This document shows, piece by piece, positions 16,701 through 25,796 of a DNA stretch of 52,635 nt. Position 1 is the stretch's first letter; each line of letters begins with the position of its first letter. A program made the translations under genes and the position numbers. Source of the DNA: Enhydrobacter sp. (lineage in GTDB: Bacteria > Pseudomonadota > Alphaproteobacteria > Reyranellales > Reyranellaceae); contig JAHCJV010000036.1 in the NCBI GenBank assembly GCA_026126105.1, positions 1-52,635 on the forward strand, in the 5' to 3' direction. The notes below the pieces were generated by a model. The model was not told the origin of the DNA. It saw only the letters and a program-made list of their open reading frames with translations, and ran no database searches.

Positions 16701-19070
16701 TCACTTTCCTCCGTTGATGGCCTGCCACACGCTCATCGGCGTGGCCGGCATCTCGATGTGTTGCACGCCAACCGGGCCCAGCGCGTCGCGGACGGCGTTC
16801 ATCACGGCAGCCGGTGCAGCGATGGCTCCTGCCTCGCCGCAGCCCTTCACGCCCAAGGGATTGTGCGGGCATGGCGTGACTTTGTTGGCCAACTTGAACG
16901 AGGGAACGTCCTCGGCCCGCGGCATGCGGTAATCCATATACGAGCCGCTGACGAGCTGCCCGGTCTGCTTGTCGTAGACAGCCGCCTCGTGCAGCGCCTG
17001 GCCAACGCCTTGCACGATGCCGCCATGGACCTGACCTTCGACGATCATCGGGTTGACGATGTTGCCGAAGTCGTCGACGGCGGTGAAGGACACGATCTCC
17101 GTCACGCCGGTTTCGGGGTCGATCTCGACTTCGCAGATCTGCGTTCCGGAGGGATAGACGAAGTTCGAGGGATCGTAGAACGCGTTCTCGTCCATGCCGG
17201 GCTCGAGCTCTTCGAGCGGGTAATTGTGCGGAACGTAGGCGGCGAACACTGTGGCGCCGAGCGGCACAGCCTTGTCGGTACCGGCGACCTTGAAGGTGCC
17301 CTGCTCGAAGACGACGTCGGCCACGTCCGCTTCCATGAGATGGGCCGCGATCTTCTTGCCCTTGGCGATGATCTTGTCGGCCGCCTTCATGATGGCCGAG
17401 CCGCCCACCGCCAGCGACCGGCTGCCGTAGCTGCCCATGCCGAACGGCGTCGTCGCCGTATCGCCGTGAACGACTTCGACGGTCTCGATTGGAACGCCAA
17501 GCTTGTCCGACACGATCTGCGCGAAAGTCGTTTCGTGGCTCTGGCCGTGGCTGTGTGCGCCGGTCAGGACCTGGACGTTGCCGGTCGGATTGAACTTGAT
17601 CTGTGCCGACTCCCACTGGCCGACGCCGCCGCCAAGCTGCCCGATCACCCGCGAGGGTCCCAGACCGCAGGCCTCGATGTAGGACGAGAAGCCGATGCCG
17701 CGCAGCTTGCCGCGCGCCTTGGCCTCGGCGCGCCGCGCTTCGAAGCCCTTGTAGTCGGCGATGGCGATCGCCTCGTCGATGATCGGCGGGTAGTTGCCCG
17801 AGTCATACTGCAGTGCCACGGGCGTCTGATAGGGAAAGGCCTCGGCCGGAATGAAGTTCCTGCGGCGCAGCTCAGCCGGATCGATCTTCATCTCGGCGGC
17901 GGCCTTGCTGACGATGCTCTCGATCACGAAGGTCGCCTCGGGACGGCCCGCGCCGCGATAGGCATCGACCGGCGCGGTATGGGTCACGGCCGCCCGGACG
18001 TTGGCGTAAATCACCGGCGTGGTGTACTGGCCCGCCAGCAGCGTGGCGTAAAGATAGGTCGGCACCGCGGTCGAGAAAGTCGACAGATACGCGCCCATGT
18101 TGGCGATCGTGTCGACCTTTAGAGCCAGGAACTTGCCATCCTTGTCGAGCGCCAGCTCGGCATGCGTGACGTGATCGCGGCCATGCGCATCGGTCAGAAA
18201 CGACTCGCTGCGCTCGGCCGTCCACTTGATGGGCCGGCCGACGCGAGACGCCGCCCAGGTGACCATCGTCTCTTCGTTGTAGCAGAAGATCTTGCTGCCG
18301 AAGCCGCCGCCCACGTCGGGCGCGATGACGCGCAGCTTGTGCTCTGGAATGCCCAGCACGAACGCTGACAGGATAAGCCGCAGCACGTGCGGATTCTGCG
18401 ACGTCGACCAAAGCGTGTAGTTGCCCGTGCCCTTGTCGTAGTCCGCCGCCGCCGCGCGCGGCTCCATGGCATTCGGGATCAGCCGGTTGTTGACGATGTC
18501 GAGCTTGGTGACGTGCGCCGCCTTGGCGAAGGCTGCGTCGGCGTCGGCTTTAACGCCGATTTCCCAGTCGTAGATCAGGTTGCCCGGCGCTTCCGGGTGG
18601 ACCTCGGGCACGCCCTTGTCGAAGGCCCTGGCGAGGTCGACGTTGGCCGGCAGAACCTCGTAATCGACTTCGATCGCCTCGGCCGCATCCCTCGCCGCGC
18701 CGACGCTGTTCGCCACGACCATCGCGACCGTGTCGCCGACATAGCGCACCGTGTCGAGCGCCATGACCGGATGCGGCGGCGCCTTGTGGGGCTGACCATG
18801 CTTGTCCTTGACCACCCAGCCGCAGATCAACCCGCCGACCTTGGCGTCGGCGGTATCCTTGCCAGTAAAGATCTCGACCACGCCCGGCATCGCCTTCGCC
18901 GCCGCGGTGTCGATGCTCTTTATCTTCGCGTGGGCATGCGGCGAACGCAGGAAGTACGCGTAGGTCGCCCGTGCGAGGGGCAAGTCGTCGACATAGCGGC
19001 CGGTTCCCGTCAGGAAGCGCTTGTCTTCCGTCCGGAGAGCCCGCGCGCCGATTCCGGTGGCGGCGGTCAT
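16701..19070 (-). CDS. Molybdopterin-binding large subunit, form II CoxL-like
   Basis: A 789-residue catalytic subunit carrying Mo-molybdopterin cytosine dinucleotide. The active-site loop reads AYRGAGR (residues 370-376), the form II signature. Genuine aerobic CO dehydrogenases (form I) have AYXCSFR instead. The N-terminus shows GIGARALRTEDKRFLTGTGRYVDDL, the usual large-subunit opening (positions 3-27). The conserved GGGFG cofactor loop and the C-terminal VKGCGEAGAI, with the Glu expected as active-site base, are present. The enzyme probably hydroxylates an aldehyde, N-heterocycle or similar small molecule. It lies between the 2Fe-2S subunit gene (4 bases upstream) and the FAD subunit gene. 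Confidence 0.93.
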   Translation of the reverse strand: MTAATGIGARALRTEDKRFLTGTGRYVDDLPLARATYAYFLRSPHAHAKIKSIDTAAAKAMPGVVEIFTGKDTADAKVGGLICGWVVKDKHGQPHKAPPHPVMALDTVRYVGDTVAMVVANSVGAARDAAEAIEVDYEVLPANVDLARAFDKGVPEVHPEAPGNLIYDWEIGVKADADAAFAKAAHVTKLDIVNNRLIPNAMEPRAAAADYDKGTGNYTLWSTSQNPHVLRLILSAFVLGIPEHKLRVIAPDVGGGFGSKIFCYNEETMVTWAASRVGRPIKWTAERSESFLTDAHGRDHVTHAELALDKDGKFLALKVDTIANMGAYLSTFSTAVPTYLYATLLAGQYTTPVIYANVRAAVTHTAPVDAYRGAGRPEATFVIESIVSKAAAEMKIDPAELRRRNFIPAEAFPYQTPVALQYDSGNYPPIIDEAIAIADYKGFEARRAEAKARGKLRGIGFSSYIEACGLGPSRVIGQLGGGVGQWESAQIKFNPTGNVQVLTGAHSHGQSHETTFAQIVSDKLGVPIETVEVVHGDTATTPFGMGSYGSRSLAVGGSAIMKAADKIIAKGKKIAAHLMEADVADVVFEQGTFKVAGTDKAVPLGATVFAAYVPHNYPLEELEPGMDENAFYDPSNFVYPSGTQICEVEIDPETGVTEIVSFTAVDDFGNIVNPMIVEGQVHGGIVQGVGQALHEAAVYDKQTGQLVSGSYMDYRMPRAEDVPSFKLANKVTPCPHNPLGVKGCGEAGAIAAPAAVMNAVRDALGPVGVQHIEMPATPMSVWQAINGGK

Positions 19071-19074
19071 GACA

Positions 19075-19560
<486 letters not shown>

Positions 19561-19693
19561 TGCTCTTCTCCCTCACTCATTGGTATGCCGCGCTCGACAG
19601 CGCGCGCCTGCCCCGGCGTTGGGTCGGACTCTCGCAAGCTGGTCTGGCGCCGGTCAAGCGAATTACGAGTTACGCATAACGCGCGCGAAACAA

Positions 19694-19819
19694 CTACCGG
19701 CTGATCAGAAAGACGATGATCAGGATGGCCGCTCCGATGCCGATGATTGTCCAATGCTTCATGCCGCGCTCGGCCGCAGCTGCGGGCACGGGTGGCGGCG
19801 GATCGTTCGGCATAACCAT
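19694..19819 (-). CDS. Small tail-anchored membrane protein, probable detached CoxG anchor
   Basis: A 41-residue product: a short proline-rich stretch (NDPPPPVPAAAAERG) followed by one hydrophobic helix (HWTIIGIGAAILIIVFLISR) that ends the protein. Its ATG overlaps the TGA of the CoxG-like gene (TGATG), in a different frame, so it would be translated by ribosomes terminating there. Many CoxG proteins end in exactly such a proline-rich linker plus membrane helix in the same polypeptide. Here the 155-residue CoxG lacks it and this gene supplies it. It may be a natural split, the result of an old frameshift, or a sequencing indel. Too short for family assignment on its own. Confidence 0.6.
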   Translation of the reverse strand: MVMPNDPPPPVPAAAAERGMKHWTIIGIGAAILIIVFLISR

Positions 19820-20286
19820 CAGGCGGCCTCCACCGGCGTCGGGGGCGGCGCACCAACCTTCTCGGCGAACTTGCCGAAGAATTGATCGGCGAGCTTCTTT
19901 GCCGTGCCGGTGATGAGGCGGGCGCCGACCTGGGCGATCTTGCCGCCGACCTGGGCGTCCACGTCGTAGGCCAGGATTGTCACCCCGCCGTCTTCGGTGA
20001 GCCTCACAACGGCGCCGCCCTTGGCAAAGCCCGCGACGCCGCCCTGTCCTTCGCCGGAGATCTTGTAGCCGTTCGGGGGGTCGATGTCGGAAAGCGTGAC
20101 CTTGCCGCCAAACGCGGCGCTGACCGGGCCGATGCGCAAGCGCACCTTGGCCGTCATTTCGGTGTCGGACAGCTTCTCGAGCGACTCGCAGCCCGGAATG
20201 CACGCCTTCAATATGTCCTGATCGTTCAGCGCCGCGAAGACCTTCTCGCGCGGCGCCTCGATCCTGTACTCGCCCTTGATTTCCAT
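19819..20286 (-). CDS. CoxG-like SRPBCC protein (CO dehydrogenase subunit G family)
   Basis: A 155-residue single SRPBCC (START-like) domain. It opens with MEIKGEYRIEAPREKVFAAL and has LKACIPGCESLEKL, FGGKVTLSD and a glycine-rich GEGQGGVAGFAKGGAVVRL segment, all typical of CoxG. Family members bind a hydrophobic ligand and help a CoxSLM-type enzyme work with the membrane. The usual C-terminal proline-rich linker and membrane helix are missing here and appear in the overlapping gene at 19694-19819. GGGAG eight bases before the ATG supports the start. It lies upstream of the 2Fe-2S, Mo and FAD subunit genes on the same strand, 28 bases after the GH17 gene. Confidence 0.88.
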   Translation of the reverse strand: MEIKGEYRIEAPREKVFAALNDQDILKACIPGCESLEKLSDTEMTAKVRLRIGPVSAAFGGKVTLSDIDPPNGYKISGEGQGGVAGFAKGGAVVRLTEDGGVTILAYDVDAQVGGKIAQVGARLITGTAKKLADQFFGKFAEKVGAPPPTPVEAA

Positions 20287-20314
20287 GGGGTTGCTCCCGC
20301 TCCAGCGACGGCTT

Positions 20315-22249
20315 CTACCATTTGCTCGTATAAGAGTCCGGCGGCGGTTCTGCCAGCGGTTCGCGCAGGGAGACGTAGATGGTGGCGAGATAGGGCACCG
20401 CCATCAGCATCGCCAGGCCGGCGAACCAATTGGCCTGGGTATTCCAGAACAGGGTGCGAATCACCCATCGGCCGCCGTCTGCCGACACGAAGCCGCCGGA
20501 ACCGCCGTCATGGAGCTTGATCGCGCCCTCGGTGACGACCAGCGCCACCGCCCACAGGATCAACATCGAGGACAGCACGATCTCCGGCAGGACCGGCCGC
20601 AGCCGGCTGAAAGACTTGTCCATCCGGACATATCCCGTGCTGCCGTCATAGCCGAGCAGGCGCCCGAAGGAGAGCGCCTTCGCGAACCGTTCGTGGCGCG
20701 GCACCTTCTCCTTGCGCAGAACGGTCATGATCTTCCAGGCCATCAGCACGATGCTCGGGAGAACGAAACTCCAGATCGGAAAATCGCGGTAGCGACCATC
20801 GATCGCGATCTGCCGATAGAACGTGTCGCTCAGCCGGATAACGCCGTCATACCAGTCGATGGTGATGACGATGAGATAGAAGATGCAGAGAACCGTCAGC
20901 ACGAGGTAGAGGAACTGCGCCAGCAGGTCGACGCGCTGCACGATGCGAAAGCGCGGCAGCTCGCGCCACGCGTGCCACGCTTCGCGCACGCGTGCGCCGT
21001 AGAGCGACGGATCGGTCATCCGATGGGTCAGGCTGTCGGCGATGCCGCGCAGCAGGGCGAAGCTGAAGGCGCCGAGCAGCAGCGCCCAGAATACGACACC
21101 CACCATCTTCTCGAAGTAGAAGGTGCGGGTCAGGTCGATCCAGACCGCCTGCACGTAGCAGGTCGCCACGAGCTGCGCGAACAGCGCGAAGATCGCGATG
21201 GCACGTCGAACGGGACGACGCCGCCAGCTCGCAAAGGCCACCAGCAACCCGACCGACAGAAGGGTCGAGACGGTGAACAGCAAGCGCCAGTGCGGCTCGG
21301 CGCTCACCGGCTTCCCAAGCTGGAACTTGTCGTTGCGTTGGGCGTCGAGCAGGCCCCAGGCGGCACCGACCGTGCCTTCCTGGCGGGCCTTCCAGTACTG
21401 GTCGAACGCCTCGACGATGTTGTAATCAAACTGCTCACGCTCGGCGAGCGAACGGAAGATCGAGAAATAGCGCACTTGCTCGACGCGCCCGGGCCGCGCG
21501 TCGGACCGCATGCGGCCGTCGCTCGGCCAGCCGGTCTCGCCGATCACGATCTTCTTGTCGGGAAACCGCTCCTGAACCTTCTTGAAGATGGCCTGCATGT
21601 GATTCTCGATGCGCAGCGACCCGTTCGGATCGCGACGGTCGAGACCGATCGGCTCATCCTCCCAATAAGGCAGGAGGTGGATCGTGATGAAGTCGACCTC
21701 GTCGGCTAGCGACGGGTTGCGCAGCCAGAATTCCCAGACGTCGGCATAGGTTACCGGCTGTTTGACCCGGCGTTTTACCTGGCGGATGTAGCCGCGGAGC
21801 TGGTTGGCGGTGAGGTCCTTGCGCAGCAGCACCTCGTTGCCCACGATCACCCGCTCGATCGTGTCGGGATATCGATTGGCGTGGTCGATCAGCAGGTTGA
21901 TCTGCTCGAGGTTTTCCCGGTCGTTGTCGTTGAGCCAGGCGCCGTGCCAGACCTTGAGTCCGTACTTGCCGGCGCGCTGCGGCACGGTCTCGAGGTTCTC
22001 ACCCGCGGAGTAGGTCCGCACGGCGCGCACCTTGCCCTGCAGGCGTTTGAGGTCCTGCTCGATCTGGTCGGGCGTCGGAAAGGTGCGCGTCAGCGGGCTC
22101 TGGCCTGGCCGGTAGGGCGCAAACGACACGCTCTGAAGGGGCGCATTGACCCAGCCGGTGATCTCGACCGGCCGATTGGGCCACCACCACCATAAGAGAT
22201 TGAGCGCCGTCACGACCACGATCGCGACCAGCACCGTTAACACCCGCAT
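20315..22249 (-). CDS. Membrane GH17 glucan enzyme, NdvC-like (beta-1,6-glucan synthase type)
   Basis: A 644-residue membrane protein with a catalytic front half and a polytopic back half. An N-terminal hydrophobic segment (RVLTVLVAIVVVTALNLLWW) is followed by a glycoside hydrolase 17-like domain. The two expected catalytic glutamates are in VGNEVL (Glu139) and GETGWPS (Glu238). From about residue 325 several membrane helices follow. This arrangement matches Bradyrhizobium NdvC, which is implicated in adding beta-1,6 links to cyclic beta-glucans in the periplasm; transglycosylation rather than hydrolysis is inferred. The ATG at 22249 is chosen over a TTG two codons earlier. No ndvB-like synthase is in the window. 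Confidence 0.82.
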   Translation of the reverse strand: MRVLTVLVAIVVVTALNLLWWWWPNRPVEITGWVNAPLQSVSFAPYRPGQSPLTRTFPTPDQIEQDLKRLQGKVRAVRTYSAGENLETVPQRAGKYGLKVWHGAWLNDNDRENLEQINLLIDHANRYPDTIERVIVGNEVLLRKDLTANQLRGYIRQVKRRVKQPVTYADVWEFWLRNPSLADEVDFITIHLLPYWEDEPIGLDRRDPNGSLRIENHMQAIFKKVQERFPDKKIVIGETGWPSDGRMRSDARPGRVEQVRYFSIFRSLAEREQFDYNIVEAFDQYWKARQEGTVGAAWGLLDAQRNDKFQLGKPVSAEPHWRLLFTVSTLLSVGLLVAFASWRRRPVRRAIAIFALFAQLVATCYVQAVWIDLTRTFYFEKMVGVVFWALLLGAFSFALLRGIADSLTHRMTDPSLYGARVREAWHAWRELPRFRIVQRVDLLAQFLYLVLTVLCIFYLIVITIDWYDGVIRLSDTFYRQIAIDGRYRDFPIWSFVLPSIVLMAWKIMTVLRKEKVPRHERFAKALSFGRLLGYDGSTGYVRMDKSFSRLRPVLPEIVLSSMLILWAVALVVTEGAIKLHDGGSGGFVSADGGRWVIRTLFWNTQANWFAGLAMLMAVPYLATIYVSLREPLAEPPPDSYTSKW

Positions 22250-22279
22250 ACGCAACGTTGTAGCAGATCGCCTATTCCT

Positions 22280-22366
22280 GTCATCCTGAGCACAGCGAAG
22301 GATCTCGCCGAAAGATCAGACACGGGCCGCGGGCTGGCGTGGGGTCCTTCGCTACGCTCAGGACGA
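22280..22366. repeat. Inverted pair of GTCATCC-type repeats
   Basis: Two copies of one element face each other in the 115-base gap before the GH17 gene: GTCATCCTGAGC...GAAGGATC at 22280-22304 and its diverged reverse complement GGTCCTTCGCTACGCTCAGG... at 22343-22366. About 21 of 25 positions pair. The 2283-2309 palindrome shares the GTCATCC-GAGC-GCGA core. The RNA could fold into a long hairpin; no T-run follows. Confidence 0.75.
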
Positions 22367-22370
22367 CGGA

Positions 22371-23462
22371 CTACCCCCGCTGCAGCCCGGCGATGGCCTG
22401 GCGCACGATCTGGTGGCCGCGAAACAGTACCGCCTCCTTCCAGTCGTCGGTGTCGGGATAGAACTGGCGGCGCATCGCGGCGCGAACCGGCGCCGCCTCC
22501 TTGCCCAGCGGGTCGCCGTACTTGTGCAGCCAGTGGTCGGCGCGAAAAGCCCTCTGCCCGCTGTCGCGGTCGAAGGTGCCGTATTCGAGGGTGCACATCG
22601 TGAGCCGCGTTTCCGGCTCCGTCAGGATGCGGCCGAGGCCGTAATGGCCGAGCCCGTCGCGGGCCTGCGACGCCGTCTGGCCGCGCTTGGACTCCGTCAC
22701 CGACTCGCCCCAGAAGGCACGCACACGGCGCGAAGCAGGCGTGTCGATGTCGTAGTGGGTGATCGGCTCGCCGTAGCCGTAGGGGCCGAGGCCGGTGTGG
22801 AAATCGATCACGGCGACGTCGCTCCTGCCCTTCAGGAACCTGTCGGCGATGGCGTGCAGGGTGCGGTTCGACCAGCTCGGACCGCCGCCGCCGAAGAACA
22901 TGCCGTCGGAATGGCTGTACTGGCCTCCGGACACGGCGCGGTAAAAGGCGATGTCGCCGACCTTCTTGCGGTACTCGGCCAGCTTGGCGTCGGCCGCCTT
23001 GATGCCGGCCTCGCTGATGTCCTGCGGGACCAGATAATCGGCAATCTCCAGATAGCCTTCGTTCACCGGATAGGGCTTGGAGTGGTCGACATAGTTGCGG
23101 TTCAGGTCGTTGCCCTCCTCCGTCACGCGCCGCGTCCAGGCAAAGCCGTAGGGGTTGATCGCATGAACCCAGACGGCGGCCGTGTCCCGCGGCAGGCCGG
23201 CCACGCCGATGCTCGCCAGCCAGTCGACTTGAAAGCCCGAGCCGCAGAAGCCCTCCACGCCATGGGTGCTCGAGATCGTGACGACGATCTTCGAGGCGTC
23301 CTCGGGGCCGAGGCGTGCGACATCTGTCGACAGCGCCTCGCCGCGCGGGCCCTTGGTGGGGTTGTCGTAGCGGTGCGTGGTGGCGCCGGCGATCTTGGCA
23401 GCCGCCAGGAACTTCTCGCGGGCCTCGCTGTAGTCCACTGCAAAGGAATGGATGTTGGACAA
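22371..23462 (-). CDS. DUF2817 protein, M14-like metallopeptidase
   Basis: A 363-residue protein related to zinc carboxypeptidases. STHGVEGFCGS carries the His and Glu expected to bind zinc, NDLNRNY is the substrate-carboxylate region, and IDFHTGLGPYG has the third zinc His. No signal peptide is seen. No ATG or good GTG precedes the domain, so TTG at 23462 is used; AGGA lies upstream at a normal distance. It starts 10 bases after the SDR stop and is probably co-transcribed with it and with the quinone oxidoreductase. The substrate is unknown. Confidence 0.85.
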   Translation of the reverse strand: MSNIHSFAVDYSEAREKFLAAAKIAGATTHRYDNPTKGPRGEALSTDVARLGPEDASKIVVTISSTHGVEGFCGSGFQVDWLASIGVAGLPRDTAAVWVHAINPYGFAWTRRVTEEGNDLNRNYVDHSKPYPVNEGYLEIADYLVPQDISEAGIKAADAKLAEYRKKVGDIAFYRAVSGGQYSHSDGMFFGGGGPSWSNRTLHAIADRFLKGRSDVAVIDFHTGLGPYGYGEPITHYDIDTPASRRVRAFWGESVTESKRGQTASQARDGLGHYGLGRILTEPETRLTMCTLEYGTFDRDSGQRAFRADHWLHKYGDPLGKEAAPVRAAMRRQFYPDTDDWKEAVLFRGHQIVRQAIAGLQRG

Positions 23463-23472
23463 GGGAAGCTTC

Positions 23473-24228
23473 CTAGGTACGCAATGTCAGGCCGCCATCG
23501 ACCACCAGCTCGTGGCCGGTGATGAAATCAGCCTCGTCCGAGGCCAGCAGCAGTGCGCCGCGCGCAATATCGATGGGTTGGCCCAGCCGGCGCAAAGCCG
23601 CCTTCTTCTCCCATACCGCGCGGATTTCGGGATTGTCGAAATTGTTCTGCGTCATGCCGGTATAGATCGCGCCGGGGCATACGTAGTTCGCCGTGATGTT
23701 GAACTTGCCGAGCTCGAGCGCCAGAGTGCGCGTCAGCCCCCCGACACCGGCCTTCGACGCGCAGTAGGCGGCCAGCCCGTAATCGGTGTCGAAGGCCATC
23801 ACCGACGCGGTGTTGACGATCCGCGCCCTGCCCTTCTCCCGCGCGCGGTTCTTCAGTGCGGGAATGGCCTCGCGGCACAGCCGGAACATGCCGCGCACGT
23901 TCACGCCGTTGACCCGGTCCCACATCTCGTCGGTCATCTCCTCGACGAAAGCGCGGCCGCTGACGCCGGCATTGTTGAAGAGGATGTCGATGGCTCCGAA
24001 TCGGTCGAGGGCAGCGGCGACGATCTTCCTTGGCGATTCGTCTTCGGTGATGTCGGCGGCACAGGGCGCGATGGCACCGTTGCCCGCATGAGCGGTCCCG
24101 ATCGCCGATTCGGGACGATCGACCGCCAGCACCTGGGCGCCCTCGTCGGCGAACAGCTTGGCCGAGGCGGCGCCGATGCCGGACGCCGCGCCCGTGACGA
24201 TGGCGATCTTGCCGGTAAGTCTGCCCAT
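23473..24228 (-). CDS. SDR family oxidoreductase
   Basis: A 251-residue classical short-chain dehydrogenase. TGAASGIG (12-19) binds the nucleotide, and an Asp at the end of beta-2 (LAVDRPES) favours NAD(H). NNAG, the catalytic Ser in NTASVMA and the YCASKAG Tyr/Lys motif are intact. The C-terminal segment VCPGAIYTG and the final GHELVVDGGLTLRT are standard for the fold. It lies between the quinone oxidoreductase (28 bases upstream) and the DUF2817 gene (10 bases downstream). The substrate cannot be inferred. Confidence 0.9.
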   Translation of the reverse strand: MGRLTGKIAIVTGAASGIGAASAKLFADEGAQVLAVDRPESAIGTAHAGNGAIAPCAADITEDESPRKIVAAALDRFGAIDILFNNAGVSGRAFVEEMTDEMWDRVNGVNVRGMFRLCREAIPALKNRAREKGRARIVNTASVMAFDTDYGLAAYCASKAGVGGLTRTLALELGKFNITANYVCPGAIYTGMTQNNFDNPEIRAVWEKKAALRRLGQPIDIARGALLLASDEADFITGHELVVDGGLTLRT

Positions 24229-24256
24229 TGTTTCCCCCTTCGTTCGACGGCGCGGC

Positions 24257-25234
24257 TCAGGCGACCGTAAGGACGACCTTCCCCGTCGCCTTGCGCGAGA
24301 GCAGCGCGTTCATCGCTTCCGCCGACTTCTCCAGCGGAAACGTCATCGAGATGTGCGGCTTGAGCTTGCCTTGAGCGTACCACGCCAGCATTTCGTCGAA
24401 GTTCTTGCGGGCCTCGGCAGGCTCCCGGCCGCGCCACGCGCCGTAGAACACACCGCGTACGTCGCAGCTCTTGAGCAACGCCAGGTTCGCAGGCAGCGAC
24501 GGAATGCGGCCCGCCGCGAAGCCGACCACCAGCAGGCGCCCGTACCAGGCGATGCAGCGCACCGATTCGTCGAAGGCGTCGCCGCCGACGGCGTCGTAGA
24601 TGATGTCCGCGCCGTTGCCGCCGGTGAGCTCCTTCACCTTGTCGCGCATCTTCTCCTTCGAGTAGTTCACGAACATCGTGGCGCCGTACTTGCGGCAGAT
24701 CTCCATCTTCTCGTCCGAGCCGACCGCGGCGATCACCTTGAGGCCCATCAACGCGCCGAGCTCCACGGCGGTGAGCCCGACGCCGCCCGACGCGCCGGTG
24801 ACCAGCAGGGTCTCGCCCGGCTTGTAGCTGCTGCGCTGCTTGAGCGCGTAGTACGACGTGCCGTAGGTCATGGTGAAGGCCGCGCCGTCCTCGTAGCTCA
24901 TGTTCTTCGGCATCGGCAGCAGCTGGACCTCGTCGGCGACGACCTCGGTCGCATAGCCGCCATGGCCGATCATGCCGATCACCCTGTCGCCGGGTTTGTA
25001 GGCGGTGACGCCCTCGCCGACCTCGGTGATGTCGCCCGCCACCTCGTGGCCCGGCGCGAAGGGGCGCGGTGGCTTGAACTGGTACTTGTCGGCGATGATC
25101 AGCGTGTCGGGGAAATTGACGCCGGCGGCCTTCACGTCGATGCGCACTTGGCCCTTGCCGAGCGGCTTGGACGGCACCTCCATCAGCTTCAGGCTCTCCG
25201 GTCCGCCCGGCGTTTCGCTGATCATTGCCCGCAT
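24257..25234 (-). CDS. NADPH:quinone oxidoreductase family protein (zinc-free MDR)
   Basis: A 325-residue medium-chain dehydrogenase/reductase. It opens MRAMISETPGGPESLKLMEV and shows GVNFPDTLI, GHEVAGDITEVGEGV and the NADPH loop VTGASGGVGLTAVELG. The structural-zinc cysteines of alcohol dehydrogenases are absent, as in quinone oxidoreductases and crotonyl-CoA-reductase relatives. The ATG at 25234 is chosen because the conserved N-terminus starts there; the frame continues about 20 codons upstream into the region shared with the divergent MaoC gene. It is first in a QOR-SDR-DUF2817 run. Confidence 0.9.
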   Translation of the reverse strand: MRAMISETPGGPESLKLMEVPSKPLGKGQVRIDVKAAGVNFPDTLIIADKYQFKPPRPFAPGHEVAGDITEVGEGVTAYKPGDRVIGMIGHGGYATEVVADEVQLLPMPKNMSYEDGAAFTMTYGTSYYALKQRSSYKPGETLLVTGASGGVGLTAVELGALMGLKVIAAVGSDEKMEICRKYGATMFVNYSKEKMRDKVKELTGGNGADIIYDAVGGDAFDESVRCIAWYGRLLVVGFAAGRIPSLPANLALLKSCDVRGVFYGAWRGREPAEARKNFDEMLAWYAQGKLKPHISMTFPLEKSAEAMNALLSRKATGKVVLTVA

Positions 25235-25329
25235 CGTCTGCTCCCGTTTCGGTCTGTGGCCGCATTGATACGATGGCGCCCCCAAAGCGTCCATCCGTGC
25301 TAGAAGGGCCGGCTTTCGCGGGGAGGAAA

Positions 25330-25785
25330 ATGGCAGGGCTTTATTTCGAGGAGTTCACCGTCGGGCGGACATTCGATCACGCCTGGACGCGCACCGTGAC
25401 CGAGATGGACAACATCCTGTTCAGCTCGCTCACCATGAACGTGCAGCCGCTGCACCTCGACGAGGAGTTCGCCTCGAAGACGGAGTTCGGGCAACGCATC
25501 GTCAACAGCCTGTTCACGCTCGGGCTGATGATCGGCATTACGGTGAACGACACCACGATCGGCACGACGATCGCCAATCTCGGCATGACCGACGTGAAGT
25601 TCCCCAAGCCGGTGTTCCACGGCGACACGCTGAAGGTCCGCACCGCGGTGCTGAGCGTCCGGGAGAGCAAGTCGCGGCCCGACGCCGGCATCGTGGAATT
25701 CAATCACACCGCGATCAACCAGCGCGGCGAGATCGTCGCCGAGTGCAAGCGCCAGGCGCTGATGCGCAAGCGTCCCGCGGCCTAG
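25330..25785 (+). CDS. MaoC-like hot-dog dehydratase
   Basis: A 151-residue single hot-dog hydratase acting on enoyl-CoA-type substrates. The hydratase-2 signature is present but altered: where (R)-specific enoyl-CoA hydratases have G-D-x-N-P-L-H, this reads TMNVQPLHLD, so the catalytic Asp position is Asn while the His is kept. The same TMNxQPLH pattern is, as far as I recall, shared by a subgroup found next to CitE-like lyases, so it may mark a different substrate rather than loss of function. GGGAGG just before the ATG at 25330 fixes the start over an upstream ATG at 25273. The lyase gene follows after 11 bases. Confidence 0.9.
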   Translation: MAGLYFEEFTVGRTFDHAWTRTVTEMDNILFSSLTMNVQPLHLDEEFASKTEFGQRIVNSLFTLGLMIGITVNDTTIGTTIANLGMTDVKFPKPVFHGDTLKVRTAVLSVRESKSRPDAGIVEFNHTAINQRGEIVAECKRQALMRKRPAA

Positions 25786-25796
25786 AGGACAAGTCC

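Noticed and set aside
16701..19070. Aerobic CO dehydrogenase (form I CoxL)
   Set aside because: The active-site loop is AYRGAGR, not AYXCSFR, so CO oxidation cannot be claimed.
20276..21709. A 477-codon plus-strand open frame
   Set aside because: It is antisense to the GH17 enzyme and has no recognisable domain.
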